Below, one piece after another: positions 45,638 through 55,558 of a stretch of 64,000 nt of DNA (position 1 is the first letter of the stretch; each line of letters opens with the position of its first letter). The notes below the pieces were generated by a model, which was not told the origin of the DNA, searched no databases, and was given only the letters and a program-made list of their open reading frames with translations. Both the position numbers and the translations under genes were made by a program. Where the stretch lies: contig KE159799.1 of NCBI GenBank assembly GCA_000403495.2, forward strand, positions 784,782 through 848,781. Direction: 5' to 3'. The DNA is from Lachnospiraceae bacterium 10-1. GTDB lineage: Bacteria; Bacillota; Clostridia; Lachnospirales; Lachnospiraceae.

Positions 45638-46683
45638 TGAAATCCAAAGATATTTCACTGTTTCCTCTGATACATGATTATTTGAAAATTTATCTGCCGG
45701 AGCAGCGTAACGTCAGCCCCAATACAATCCTTTCGTACCGGAAAGCCCTGGAAGAACTCCTGGACTATGTGAAAGAGCGCGAGGAAATACCGCTGGGTAG
45801 CGTATCCTTTGAGCATTTGGAAGCAGATACAATCTTCACATTCCTTGAATATCTCGAATCAGAGAAGGGATATTCCATTCCCACGCGCAATGCCCGGTTT
45901 GCCGCGATACGCGCTTTTATGGACTATGCAGCTGACCATGATGTGGCGCTGGTTGCCAATCTCAATAAACTGAAAAAAGTCCCATTCAAAAAAGCCGCCA
46001 GCACAGTTATGGTGGACTATATGAGTATGGAGGCGGTTACCGCAATTATTGAGCAGCTAGACGCCAATACACAAAAGGGCCTGCGTGACAGACTTTTTAT
46101 TATGCTTCTGTATGATACTGGCGCACGGATTCAGGAAGCCCTCAATATAAACTTGGGCGATTTACAGTTAGGCAGTCTGCCCAAAGTTACATTGTTTGGA
46201 AAAGGACGAAAAACGCGCGTTGTCCCATTGATGGACAAGACCGCCCAACACTTGAAAAAGTATATATCTGTGTTCCATGAGAATACCGAGCAGGATGGTG
46301 ATGCACCGCTGTTTTATTCAGTGATTCATGGCAAAAAACAACGCCTTTCTGACAGACGGGTTCGGTATATACTCCAGAAATATGGTGATAAAGCCAGAAG
46401 TGTCTGCTCTGAAGTACCAGAAAATGTATATCCGCATCTGTTCCGTCACAGCCGGGCGATGCACTTGTATCAAGAAGGAATGGATTTAACGCTCGTATCT
46501 CAATGGCTTGGACACTCACAACTGCAAACTACTCAGATTTATGCCCATGCGGATACGGAGCATAAGCGTAAAGCTATTGAGGCCGCTACGCCGCAGGACA
46601 ACCCGCTCCACTCCAAGCTGAATTCTGCGAGATATACTGTAACTGACGAAGAAACCCTCAAGAAATTGGCTGGATTAAAATAG
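45637..46683 (+). CDS. Tyrosine recombinase RitC-like (third of trio)
   Basis: 348 aa with the full catalytic set: Arg in DTGARIQEAL, HxxR in HLFRHSRAMHL, His in WLGHSQLQTT and nucleophile Tyr in QIYAHAD. XerD-like overall. It is coupled to the second recombinase by a 1-bp overlap. Its 3' end is duplicated in decayed form at 43148-43294. Confidence 0.94.
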   Translation: MKSKDISLFPLIHDYLKIYLPEQRNVSPNTILSYRKALEELLDYVKEREEIPLGSVSFEHLEADTIFTFLEYLESEKGYSIPTRNARFAAIRAFMDYAADHDVALVANLNKLKKVPFKKAASTVMVDYMSMEAVTAIIEQLDANTQKGLRDRLFIMLLYDTGARIQEALNINLGDLQLGSLPKVTLFGKGRKTRVVPLMDKTAQHLKKYISVFHENTEQDGDAPLFYSVIHGKKQRLSDRRVRYILQKYGDKARSVCSEVPENVYPHLFRHSRAMHLYQEGMDLTLVSQWLGHSQLQTTQIYAHADTEHKRKAIEAATPQDNPLHSKLNSARYTVTDEETLKKLAGLK

Positions 46684-46876
46684 TCATATTTTTATAGGAA
46701 CTTTTGGGGATTTGAAATTTATTCCCTTACTCAGTTTCCTGGTATAACCGAATTTTTATCGGAACATTTCACCGCTGTATCCTTATGTTTTCAAGGATTC
46801 TTGTGGCTTGTTCCGATAAAAATTTTATTCCTATAACCACGTTTATAGGAACATTCTTATAACTTTTGCAAGCAAT

Positions 46877-47009
46877 GGATAACGATATTCTTTACGAATA
46901 TCGCTATCCCCGCTCCGGCACCTTACGGTGCCTCGCTATGCTTGTTGGGGACACCCCAATCCCCGGCAAAAATCACTTTCGTTCTTTTGCGAACACGCCT
47001 TGCGGCGTG
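46877..47009. other. Cluster of four hairpins between the RIT element and the next gene
   Basis: GGATAACGATATTC-TTTAC-GAATATCGCTATCC (46877-46909, one mismatch), GGCACC-TTAC-GGTGCC (46917-46932), TTGGGG-ACA-CCCCAA (46945-46959) and CACGCC-TTGC-GGCGTG (46994-47009). None ends in a T-run, so ordinary terminators are unlikely. An origin of transfer or structured leader is possible. No gene lies in 46684-47188. Confidence 0.6.
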
Positions 47010-47188
47010 GCTTTCCACTCATGCACAGCCTGAGTTTTCTCCCATGCGGTCGCTGCTTCCCGCACCTCCGCGCAGGAAGGAAAAACTTATGTTCCTTTTA
47101 TAGCACAGGCAGAATCAAGTCTGCGGTTTCTTGCTTTTTTCCCAATCCACCATTATAATAAAGCCTATCATACATGGGAGGAAAAAAC

Positions 47189-47413
47189 ATGTTCACTTAT
47201 GAAGATTTCAAATCGTTATCCGGGATAACCGACCGTGATGAACTTATGTCCGCCGTCGCACAGATTCCCGAAGAAGATTTACGGACTGCCCTCTTTATAA
47301 CGCTCCTTTCCTGGGGCAAGAGCATAGAGATAAATGAAGAATTGTGGAAGCGGGAGCATGAACGCGCAGATAAAGCGGAAGCAATACTAAATTCGCAATC
47401 TTCCGAAAAATGA
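47189..47413 (+). CDS. Small mobile-element protein, unknown function
   Basis: 74 aa, MFTYEDFKSLSGITDRDELM at the start, then an alpha-helical acidic body and a charged coiled-coil-like end. GGGAGG lies 7 bases before ATG 47189. It is convergent with the relaxase gene across a bidirectional terminator. No family recognised with certainty. Confidence 0.7.
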   Translation: MFTYEDFKSLSGITDRDELMSAVAQIPEEDLRTALFITLLSWGKSIEINEELWKREHERADKAEAILNSQSSEK

Positions 47414-47453
47414 TACCATTCCCCGCAGCCGCCATTTCCTGAAAAAGAGCAAT

Positions 47454-47503
47454 AAAAAAAGAGGAAACCAAAAGGGCAATCCCCTCTGGTTTCCTCTTTT
47501 TTT
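47454..47503. terminator. Bidirectional intrinsic terminator
   Basis: AAAAAAAGAGGAAACCA and TGGTTTCCTCTTTTTTT around a 16-base loop, between the convergent genes 47189-47413 and 47508-48911. Confidence 0.93.
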
Positions 47504-47507
47504 ACTG

Positions 47508-48911
47508 TCAGCGTTCCGTTTCTTTTTTCTTCTCCGCTTCCTGCGGTTCCAGACCTAAAATAATATCAACATTGTGCTTCGCCGTCTGGTAATCTACCAT
47601 TTCTTTCCGCGCCGCCTTATATTCCTCATAGCACTCCTTTTTCTCTGCCAGGAGCGCGGCATATTCTTGAGATAATTGTGCCACTTTCGGTATCGGCTTT
47701 CCATCCAGCGCATCAAAGGCCGCCTTTGCCGCCTCATGCTTTCTAATTTCTTCCGCGTGTCCGGCAAGGTATTCTTTTTTGTGGCGCGACTTCTTATATT
47801 CCTTATAAACTTCCCGCGTTTTGGAATAATTGATGATGTGCGTTTTTAACTGCGCGTTCTCGGCCATGCGCCCCTCAAGCTGCCTGATGCGGACGGAAAG
47901 CGAATCAAATTTTTCCCCGGCGGCATCAGCCCGCGCCGCCAGTTCCCCATAATCGGCCACGCCGTTTTCCACAAGGAAATTTAAAGTCTTTGCCGCTTCT
48001 TTCAGGTTGAAAACTTTCGCCCACCGTTCATAGCCTTTCCCTTTTCCTGCCTGCATTTTTGCCTGGATATCCACAAGGAGGTTGACATTCCTTGCTGCTG
48101 TCTGGCGTTTTGATCTTGTTTCCGTCCCGGTGCGGGCTTTGCCGATCCGTTCCTTTAATGCGGCCTCCGTATAGTCCTCCCCAAGACGGAAAGAACGGGT
48201 GAAATTCTCCTGCCCCGGCGCACGGAACTCCAAAGACTTTCCCCGGCGCTTGATCTCATATCCTTCTGCCCGCATACGGGATAAAAATTCTTCAAAATCC
48301 CTGCATCCGGGAAGCGCCCCGTCAATCGTCTGCCGCAGCCTTTCCTTAAAGCTGCGCCCCCGTTTTGCCGCCGCTTTTTCCTGATACCGCTGCCCTTTTG
48401 CTTTCGGGTTTTCGATCACGGAATAACCGTGTTCCCTGCATATCTGGTCATTGAGCCTTCGCAGGGCAAAGGAGGAATTTTTATAATTATTGAATTTGCC
48501 GTCACACTCTAAATTGGTGCTGTTAAACTCCACATGGTTATGGATGTGGGCTTTATCCACATGGGTTGAAACAATAAACTGATGCTTCCCTTTTGTAAAT
48601 TTCATCGCCAGTTCATACCCCAGCTTATTCGCTTCCTCCGGCGTGATCTCCCCCGGCTTGAAGGACTGGATGATACGGTAGGCAATGATATCCCTGTCTT
48701 TCGGCTGGCTCCGCCCGGTGGACGTTTCGTAGATCAGTTTGCTCATCTCAAATTCTTCAGCGGCGGTTTCCGGGCAGCACATATAGGACGATACCAATTC
48801 CCCGTCCTCGGTCTTTTCCTTTTTCTGGTCATAATCCAGCCGGTCATGGAGCGTCTGCCCCCGCGTCTTGCTCCCCATTGCCTTCCGTGGGAGCAGGTCT
48901 GAAATTGCCAT
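47508..48911 (-). CDS. Relaxase/mobilization nuclease (MobP-like)
   Basis: 467 aa. The relaxase domain occupies about 1-200, with the metal-binding histidine motif HVDKAHIHNHVEFN (about 115-130). The C-terminal half is a long charged coiled coil. Relaxases nick oriT and lead the strand into the recipient. It lies downstream of the DUF3991/toprim gene (20 bp) and MobC on the same strand, the usual order in Tn1549-like elements. AGGAAGGGGG precedes ATG 48911. Confidence 0.92.
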   Translation of the reverse strand: MAISDLLPRKAMGSKTRGQTLHDRLDYDQKKEKTEDGELVSSYMCCPETAAEEFEMSKLIYETSTGRSQPKDRDIIAYRIIQSFKPGEITPEEANKLGYELAMKFTKGKHQFIVSTHVDKAHIHNHVEFNSTNLECDGKFNNYKNSSFALRRLNDQICREHGYSVIENPKAKGQRYQEKAAAKRGRSFKERLRQTIDGALPGCRDFEEFLSRMRAEGYEIKRRGKSLEFRAPGQENFTRSFRLGEDYTEAALKERIGKARTGTETRSKRQTAARNVNLLVDIQAKMQAGKGKGYERWAKVFNLKEAAKTLNFLVENGVADYGELAARADAAGEKFDSLSVRIRQLEGRMAENAQLKTHIINYSKTREVYKEYKKSRHKKEYLAGHAEEIRKHEAAKAAFDALDGKPIPKVAQLSQEYAALLAEKKECYEEYKAARKEMVDYQTAKHNVDIILGLEPQEAEKKKETER

Positions 48912-48931
48912 ATCCGTATCCCCCTTCCTTT

Positions 48932-49909
48932 TTATTTTTCCATGCCGCAGCCCGGCTTTGTCTTTTCCCTTTTTGCCGCCGCATACCTGGCGGCTGCTTT
49001 CTGCAACAGCTCATTATAGTCTTTCCCACCGAAATCGGGCGGCGGGTTATCCACGACCACCCTGACGCGCCGGGAAAGTTCTGCATCTTCCTTTAGCGCC
49101 TCCCTGATTTTCTCCATGCCGGAAAGCCCTGCCCTGTCATTATCCAGGCACAGGCTGATGCAGTTGACAGCCGGATGGTCATGCAGGAACCCAAGCAGCG
49201 CACGGGGAGCCGTGCCGCCCAGGGAAAGGTAATGGTTCTTCGTCCAGTCCTCCCCCTGCATTTTAAGTAAGGACGCTACGGAAAGCGCGTCAATGGGGCT
49301 TTCCGTCACGGCAACATAGGGGCTGTCTTTCTCCGCAGAGGGCAGCGAAAAACTGTAACGCTTATCGCTCCCGTCCACATCATTTTTAAAAGTGCCGTAT
49401 ATCCCGCGCAGGCAGGCATAACGCGCTTTCCCCGCACTGTCTTTTCCCACAAAGACACAGTTATGGTAGCCGCGGGACTCATACAGAATCCCTTCCCTGA
49501 TGCACTGGCTGATCACTTCCGCATCAATCCCCCTGCCCAGCAGATAGGACACTGCCGCCGTCCCGCACCGGTTTTCCTGCGGCAGTGTAAACGGCTTTCC
49601 GGGTTTCTCTCCGGATGGAATCTCAGAGGGCGTCCGGACAGCCGCACCCCGTTCCCCGCAGAGCGTCTCCACCGCTGAAACAAAATCCATGCCGCGCACC
49701 TTGACCAGATAATCTAACGCCGTCCTGCCCCCGATCCCCCGGCTGTGCCAGTTCCATTTGCCGTTGGAGATTTTCAGGCTGTCATGGGTCACGGTCCGGT
49801 ATTCCCTTCCTCCGCATTTTCGTAATTCCTGCGGCTCAAAAGCCTGTAAATAAGACAGTAAATCCCATTCCTTCGCCCGTGCGATCTGTTCCTTTGTCAC
49901 TCCCGGCAT
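48932..49909 (-). CDS. DUF3991/toprim primase-like protein
   Basis: 325 aa. An N-terminal CHC2-like/DUF3991 region (about 1-110; KISNGKWNWHSRGIGGRTALDYL) is followed by a toprim domain at about 195-300, with the acidic motifs VTESPIDALS and LCLDNDRAG. Such proteins accompany relaxases and probably prime DNA synthesis in the recipient. ATG 49909 has GGAGGTG upstream. The 64 bp to MobC contain no gene. Confidence 0.88.
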   Translation of the reverse strand: MPGVTKEQIARAKEWDLLSYLQAFEPQELRKCGGREYRTVTHDSLKISNGKWNWHSRGIGGRTALDYLVKVRGMDFVSAVETLCGERGAAVRTPSEIPSGEKPGKPFTLPQENRCGTAAVSYLLGRGIDAEVISQCIREGILYESRGYHNCVFVGKDSAGKARYACLRGIYGTFKNDVDGSDKRYSFSLPSAEKDSPYVAVTESPIDALSVASLLKMQGEDWTKNHYLSLGGTAPRALLGFLHDHPAVNCISLCLDNDRAGLSGMEKIREALKEDAELSRRVRVVVDNPPPDFGGKDYNELLQKAAARYAAAKREKTKPGCGMEK

Positions 49910-49973
49910 ATCCCTATCACCTCCAAATAAAAAAAGTGGGCGCAGAGAAGCTAATCCCTGCGCCCGTATGTCC

Positions 49974-50312
49974 CTACAGGCTTGCAAATTTCCTTAACAG
50001 TTCCAGAAGCCCCGCCTGTGCCGCCGCATAGCCTTTCCGCAGATCCTCTACATCCTCGGCGTAAAGGCTGCGCGTCTCGTTACAGCGGCGGGCAATCTGG
50101 TTTGTGTTTGCCGCCAGGGAGCGCAGAAGTTTTGTAAGCTCCTTCACACTCCCCATATCCAGATTGACGATATAGCCGTCAACCGCCATCTTCCGCAGGT
50201 AGGCACGTTTGTTCTTTGTGCCTGCCTGTTCCATCTTTTTCTCGATCAGGGCCATTTCCTCCGGGCTTACCATGAAGTAAAGCCCGATGGTGCGCCCCTC
50301 CTCTTTCCGCAT
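49974..50312 (-). CDS. mobC: MobC-type relaxosome accessory protein
   Basis: 112 aa. A ribbon-helix-helix-like N-terminus (FMVSPEEMALIEKKMEQAG, KNKRAYLRKMAVDGY) is followed by the MobC signature LTKLLRSLAANTNQIARRCNE. MobC proteins bind oriT and help relaxase nicking. It overlaps the end of the upstream helicase gene by 1 bp. Confidence 0.92.
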   Translation of the reverse strand: MRKEEGRTIGLYFMVSPEEMALIEKKMEQAGTKNKRAYLRKMAVDGYIVNLDMGSVKELTKLLRSLAANTNQIARRCNETRSLYAEDVEDLRKGYAAAQAGLLELLRKFASL

Positions 50313-52297
50313 CAGATCGCCTCCCTTTCCTGCCCGCGCTCCGCTCCATAAGGGACCGGCGCAGGCCGCTCATATTCTTTTAAACTTTTCAGGATGGAGG
50401 GTTTTTCATTCCCCCGCCCCTCATCTTCCTCCGGCTCCCGTTCTGGTTCCCCGCCGCGCCCTTTTTCCTCGTTGTCAAGCACCGTGTTAAGTTCTGCCAG
50501 ACGCGCGGATTTTTCCAGAAGTTCCGCCTCCTGTGCAAAGGGCCTCTCCGCTTCCTCTTTCGCGCTTTCCAGTTCTTTGTGCAGGCGCACCATATTCTCC
50601 TTGTGGCGTTCCAGGCTCTGGGGGATTTTCTCCAGCGCATTGTTGATACGGGTAATGTTCCCCACCACATCATCGGAAAGTTCCGCCGTATGGGTCAGGT
50701 GCTGTTTCATGGTCACTTTGAATTTCGCGCCGTCAAAGCACAGTTTCATGGGAAAACCACGGTACTCCCCAAGTTCAATCTCCTTGCCTGGGTCATCCAT
50801 CAGGCGGCAGGCCGCCACGATTGCCTTGCCTGCTTCCTTGCGCTCCGTATATGCCGTCCCCATAACGGTCATGGAAAAAGCATCTTCTTTGGCCGGATGC
50901 GCCTCCAGTACCGGCAGGTCGGCATTCAGGCAGTCGATGTAAAGCTGGGTTTCTTTTATCTTATTGGGGTAATATCCCCGCACTTTATCCTGCATCTCAT
51001 ACTGCTGCGCCTGGTGGTTTGATTTCAGCATTTTCAGCTTCGTCACCTGGATATCCAAATCCATTTTTTCCTTGATCCGCGTATCACCCGTGGCTAACAT
51101 CTTCACCTCCGCATAGGACAGGGCAGTGGCATCCACATCCTCAATGGATCGGGCCGGGCTTTTGGAGGTCATGATCTGGCCGATAAATTTCTGCTTCGAC
51201 TCCACCAGCCCCCAGGTGTAGGCATCAAAGGTGCCCTTTGTGACATACCGGAAAATCCTTACCTTTTTATTCTCGTTGCCGCGCCTTACAATCCTCCCGG
51301 CGCGCTGCTCCAAATCCGCAGGACGCCAGGGGCAGTCCAGGTCATGGGATGCCACGAGTTTTGTCTGCACGTTGGTTCCGGCCCCCATCTTCTGTGTACT
51401 GCCAAGAAGCACGCGCACCTGTCCGTTTCGCACTTTTGCAAACAGTTCCGCTTTCTGCGCCTCTGTATTGGCATCATGGATAAAAGCGATCTCCTGCGGC
51501 GGGATTCCCTTTGCAATCAGCTTCTTTCGGATGTCCTCATAGACACTTGCCTCCATGATGGTTTCTTCCTCCGTTGCTGCGGCTTCCCCCTCAGCTTCCG
51601 CTCCTTCTGCGCCCTCTTTTGCTTCTTCCTTTTTCGGCTCCGCCCTCCCTTTCGGCGTGGAAAGGTCTGAAAAGATGAGCTGTGTGCCCTTTGTTTCCGT
51701 ACTCTCCTGCCAGATTCTAAATACATTGTCCACGCAGGCATTCACCTTGCTTCCGGGGTCGTCAGGAAGCAGCGGGTTCATAATGCGCTGGTCTAGGGCT
51801 AATTTGCGCCCGTCCGACGTTATCTTCAACATGTTGTCGATCCGGGGGTCTATTTTCTCCTTCCGTATTTTTTCCGCCCTCTCCGCAAGGGACTGTACCA
51901 TCGCTTTCTGCGCCTGGCTGGGTTCCGTCTGTATCGTGATATACTCCGCTTCCGGCACCGGGAGCTTTAACATATCCGCCGTCTGGATATCAGCAGCTTC
52001 TTTCCAGCGGTTAATCAGTTCCGGCAGGTTATAAAAACGCGCAAACCGGGTCTTTAAGCGGAAACCTGTCCCCTCCGGCTTTAATTCCACCGCCGTCACC
52101 TGCTCCCCGAAGGTCGCCGCCCAGTTGTCAAAGTGTTTCAGGCTCCGCACCTTCCCCGTGCTGTCCCGGTATCCTTCCTCCAGCATACTGTACTGGAGAT
52201 AGCGCATCATGGTATAAAGTTCCACCATTGAGTTGCTTACCGGGGTGCCGGTGGCAAAGACCACGCCGCGCCCGCCGGTGATTTCAGGGACGTGTTG
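50312..52297 (-). pseudogene. C-terminal part of a large SNF2-like helicase (LtrC-like), truncated
   Basis: About 660 codons remain. They begin in the middle of helicase motifs (GVVFATGTPVSNSMVELY) and include the C-terminal helicase lobe (VLLGSTQKMGAGTNVQTKL and DLEQRAGRIVRRGNEN with the arginine finger region), then a coiled coil. Full-length relatives in clostridial elements usually exceed 2000 aa, with a methylase domain and helicase motif I ahead. In-frame coding extends upstream only to about 52297, where TGA appears and the sequence changes to unrelated AT-rich DNA. An insertion or rearrangement removed the rest. The surviving open frame could start at ATG 52264. Confidence 0.88.
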
Positions 52298-52356
52298 TCA
52301 AGTGTGTTTTTAAACTTTTATAATCGTAAACTCTTAATTTAACCGATTGCTCTGCT

Positions 52357-52476
52357 TTGATTGGCTTCCATAGACTATCAGAAATTCCATTCTTGTAAAG
52401 CCTGCTAACGCACCGTAAAACGGCTTCGGACTTGACCAGAATTCCATTTCTGATGCAGGACAATCAAGCCAATCAA
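52357..52476. repeat. 120-bp imperfect palindrome
   Basis: Nested arms: TTGATTGGCTT with AAGCCAATCAA (outer, 11 bp), ATCAGAAAT with ATTTCTGAT (9 bp, extended by 5 more pairs after 3 mismatches), AAGCC with GGCTT (inner). It lies just beyond the helicase break. It could be a structured RNA or a recombination site. The 52298-52562 interval holds no convincing gene. Confidence 0.7.
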
Positions 52477-52562
52477 TGGCGGTTTCCGCGTCCGGAACAC
52501 CGGTTTCCAAAATTCCGGAATGGAGGTTTCTTGAAGCAAGAATATTCATTTGAGTTTAGTAA

Positions 52563-53219
52563 TTAATTATTAAGCCAAATAAAATTAGTATTTTCATCAT
52601 ATACAGCATTATAAATTATTTCTGCTAGCTGTTCTTCGCTTGCTGTTTTATTATTTTCCCCAATAATTCTACCTTCTGCATTATTATGTATGTCCATATT
52701 TTTATGTTCTAATTTAGTATGCCCATCTACCTCCAAACCCGTAATATCCTTATCCTCGTGAGCCGTTGCAAACATTTCTGCTTTCTCACTTCCGATTAAT
52801 ATAACCATTTCTGCATTCCACATACCATGTCTAAATGCATCACTCCTATCACCAAGCCCATTATAACCAAACTTTTTTTCTGTCTGTGTAGTTGCAATAT
52901 TTTTGGCTGTATTTACTTTTAATGCATCAAGTGGATATCTAATGACTAATTTTTTTTCTGTATCCGTTAGAGAATTCCAAATATTACTTACACCACTATC
53001 TCTTCTCATAGAAACCTGTCTTACTATAAGCGTTTCTATTTCTTCATTTCCCTTTTCTGGATTTTTCGATTTAATTTCAATAATAATCTTTATCAGTTCA
53101 CCAAAATCATCATTTACTTGTATTGCTAAAGCATTATTTGCTGCCATAGCCTCAATATTAAATCCGATTATCATCCATATGCATATTACAAATGTCAACA
53201 GTCTTATTTTCTTTTTCAT
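52563..53219 (-). CDS. Secreted DUF6973-like protein
   Basis: 218 aa. A signal peptide (about 4-27, AMAA-N cleavage likely) and a C-terminal domain with RSDAFRHGMWNAEMV, TAHEDKD and MDIHNNAEGRIIGE, which matches the DUF6973 pattern (conserved His/Asn residues suggestive of an enzyme). Its neighbours are an ABC exporter and a peptide-maturase remnant, so it may be an exported effector or processing protein of that system (inference). Confidence 0.7.
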   Translation of the reverse strand: MKKKIRLLTFVICIWMIIGFNIEAMAANNALAIQVNDDFGELIKIIIEIKSKNPEKGNEEIETLIVRQVSMRRDSGVSNIWNSLTDTEKKLVIRYPLDALKVNTAKNIATTQTEKKFGYNGLGDRSDAFRHGMWNAEMVILIGSEKAEMFATAHEDKDITGLEVDGHTKLEHKNMDIHNNAEGRIIGENNKTASEEQLAEIIYNAVYDENTNFIWLNN

Positions 53220-53230
53220 TGTATTCCTCT

Positions 53231-55558
53231 CTATACTTGTCGAATTATTTCTATTATGTTAATTTCCTTAACTTTTTGCAAAGGCATCAGTGATGATACA
53301 ATTGCTGTAAATATAGTAATTCCAATAATTGTAATTATCATTTCAACAGGTAATCTCCATACGGTATTAAAATACTTAGCAACTAGATGACTATAAAGAT
53401 AATAATGTAAAGGTACACCAATTGCTATTCCTAACGCCCCACCTCCACATGCATATAATAGAGCCTCCAGTATTACTATCTTTTTACATTGTTTTGTCGT
53501 CCCACCTACAGCACAAATCATCCCATACTTTTTCATATTATTCCAAACACTTATGCTCATACAATTTATAATATTAAAGATAGTTACCGCTATGATAGTT
53601 CCACAAAATCCATATACAAAGACTGCCATTGTTAAAAATTGGTTTTTGCTTTCTTCTTTTTTTTGTCGGTAATCAAATATACTAAATTTTTCTGGTATAA
53701 TTTTAGTCATTAATTCCCATACTTCCTCATTTCCCTTACTAAATCTTATATCCAGTATGGAATAATCCATATTTCCTACTACCTGTTGAAACAATGCTTC
53801 TGCAAGCAGGCATCTCACACTGTCAGCCGAATCATATGGAAAATTCCTTAATACTCCTCCTACTACACACGCTATTGTATTGCCTCCATTACCTTTAATC
53901 AGTACCTCATCTCCTACTTCTAAACCACTTTCTTCATCAACTAATATTTCTTCTCCTTCTAATAACCTGCCTATATTTAATTTCCCAGAAATTATTTTGC
54001 TTTCTATCCATTCAAATTGCTGTTTGTCATATGATACAAGCAACGTAGAAAATACATTTCCATTTTTTTCCAATTCTGCATTGTTTACTTTACGTCCAAC
54101 AACACTTTCTACACCACTTATTTCTTCTATTTTCCACTTTACTTCATCATGAATATAGTACTTACCTTCTTTATTATAAATAGAGGCATCCGGATTATAT
54201 GGCTTTGTAAAATATGAACCTTCATAAATAAAGTTAATCATAACAGAAAAAGCAAAAATCAAAACAATATTCATTGCAAAAGAAGCTATCATAAGCCCAA
54301 GTGATTTTCTATTGCTTCCTGTCTGTCTAAGGCTAATTAGTAATTCTACTGGAATTTTTATCGTCCTTCTTTTTTTTCGGCATTTTATATCTTTCTGATA
54401 AGTTTCTTCATTTATCGCTGTTAATGGCGGAATACTGCATACATATCTTACCGGACTCACTGTCGCTATCATAACTGCTGCCAAACCAGTAAATATTCCA
54501 ATCACAATCCCTGCTATACTGACTTGAAACACAAAAATATTTTCAAACATATCTTTATTAAGAAGTCGTAGCAATAATAAACAGCACCATGTCAAAACCA
54601 CCCCGCTCCCAATCCCTGCGGGTATACTATGACACCATAGTATTTTTCCTTCTTTCTGCACACATCTTCTTAATTGTTTTGAATCTGCTCCTATACACCT
54701 AAGTAAGCCATATAATTGCTTTTTCTCATGAACACTTATATTCAAGCAATTTGTAATCATCAGAATACTTACAAGAAATACAAGACAAAATAAAATACCC
54801 GCTATCAAATATAAATTAGCGGCTAAGACAGATTTCCCCTTTCCCATAACTGCCAACAATATTTCATTTAACTGTATTCTGTTTTCTTCCAAATGATACT
54901 CTTCTATAAGTTTACATTTTACTTCATCGATTTCTTCCACATTTTGACATGTAATATAATAATCCCCACAACTATTTCCCAGTATCCTTCCGCCTTCTAC
55001 AGACAACAAAAGACCATACACATCTCTTGCTGTAAGGGAAGAAAAGGTATCGCATACCCCTACAATGTCCAGGTTATACGTCTTTCCTTCCAACCTAACT
55101 GGCAGGACATCTCCTACCTTCAAAGCATAATCCTTCTTAACCTTTTTATCAATAACAACCTCTTCTCCGGTCTTTGCATATTGTCCTTCTAAAAGTCTGA
55201 CATCAAACTGCTGTATGATATCCGCATCTCCGCATAGTATCCTGCACTCTTTCTCTTTCAATTCTCCTGTTGGTAACTCAACCAACCAGCCTGCATGACT
55301 TATTCCTTCTATTTTTTCTATATCAGTAATTTCAAAAGAAAGATTTTCCACTTTCATATGATAGTTTCCATAGATGTTCTTGACGGCCTGTATTTCAACA
55401 TCTATTCCAATATCCGCCAAACTAAATACCGTTGTAATCATGCAAATAGCCGCCGCAATACATGCCACTGTAATAGTTGTTTTCTTTTTATGCATACGAT
55501 AATATTTATATATGATTTCTAAATAATTATTCTTCCACTTATCTTCTTTCACTAACAC
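53231..55558 (-). CDS. FtsX/MacB-type ABC transporter permease
   Basis: About 775 aa. An N-terminal TM (about 25-45), a ~190-aa extracytoplasmic domain, three TMs, a cytoplasmic turn, then a second copy of the TM-extracytoplasmic-3TM FtsX module ending at the C-terminus. This duplicated FtsX layout is typical of exporters of antimicrobial peptides or lipoproteins. GTG 55558 fits AAAGGA best (5-bp spacing); GTG 55552 is possible. The start overlaps the ATPase gene by 20 bp. Confidence 0.87.
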   Translation of the reverse strand: MLVKEDKWKNNYLEIIYKYYRMHKKKTTITVACIAAAICMITTVFSLADIGIDVEIQAVKNIYGNYHMKVENLSFEITDIEKIEGISHAGWLVELPTGELKEKECRILCGDADIIQQFDVRLLEGQYAKTGEEVVIDKKVKKDYALKVGDVLPVRLEGKTYNLDIVGVCDTFSSLTARDVYGLLLSVEGGRILGNSCGDYYITCQNVEEIDEVKCKLIEEYHLEENRIQLNEILLAVMGKGKSVLAANLYLIAGILFCLVFLVSILMITNCLNISVHEKKQLYGLLRCIGADSKQLRRCVQKEGKILWCHSIPAGIGSGVVLTWCCLLLLRLLNKDMFENIFVFQVSIAGIVIGIFTGLAAVMIATVSPVRYVCSIPPLTAINEETYQKDIKCRKKRRTIKIPVELLISLRQTGSNRKSLGLMIASFAMNIVLIFAFSVMINFIYEGSYFTKPYNPDASIYNKEGKYYIHDEVKWKIEEISGVESVVGRKVNNAELEKNGNVFSTLLVSYDKQQFEWIESKIISGKLNIGRLLEGEEILVDEESGLEVGDEVLIKGNGGNTIACVVGGVLRNFPYDSADSVRCLLAEALFQQVVGNMDYSILDIRFSKGNEEVWELMTKIIPEKFSIFDYRQKKEESKNQFLTMAVFVYGFCGTIIAVTIFNIINCMSISVWNNMKKYGMICAVGGTTKQCKKIVILEALLYACGGGALGIAIGVPLHYYLYSHLVAKYFNTVWRLPVEMIITIIGITIFTAIVSSLMPLQKVKEINIIEIIRQV

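Larger units (their letters stand above)
42145..46840 (+). mobile_element. RIT element (recombinase in trio)
   Basis: A 4.7-kb unit bounded by 30-bp inverted repeats (42145-42174 and 46811-46840) that match at 27 of 30 positions, starting GTGGTTATAGGAA. Inside are three overlapping tyrosine-recombinase genes, the defining content of RIT elements, plus a small promoter-terminator gene and fragments of older genes. Extra TATAGGAA-type motifs occur inside both ends (for example 42226-42238, 42287-42299, 46691-46703 and just outside at 46843), which may be additional recombinase sites. No clear target duplication was found. Confidence 0.8.

Noticed and set aside
52334-52549. A 71-aa minus-strand open frame
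   Set aside because: It lies across the palindrome and lacks a ribosome site; the structure explains the sequence better.
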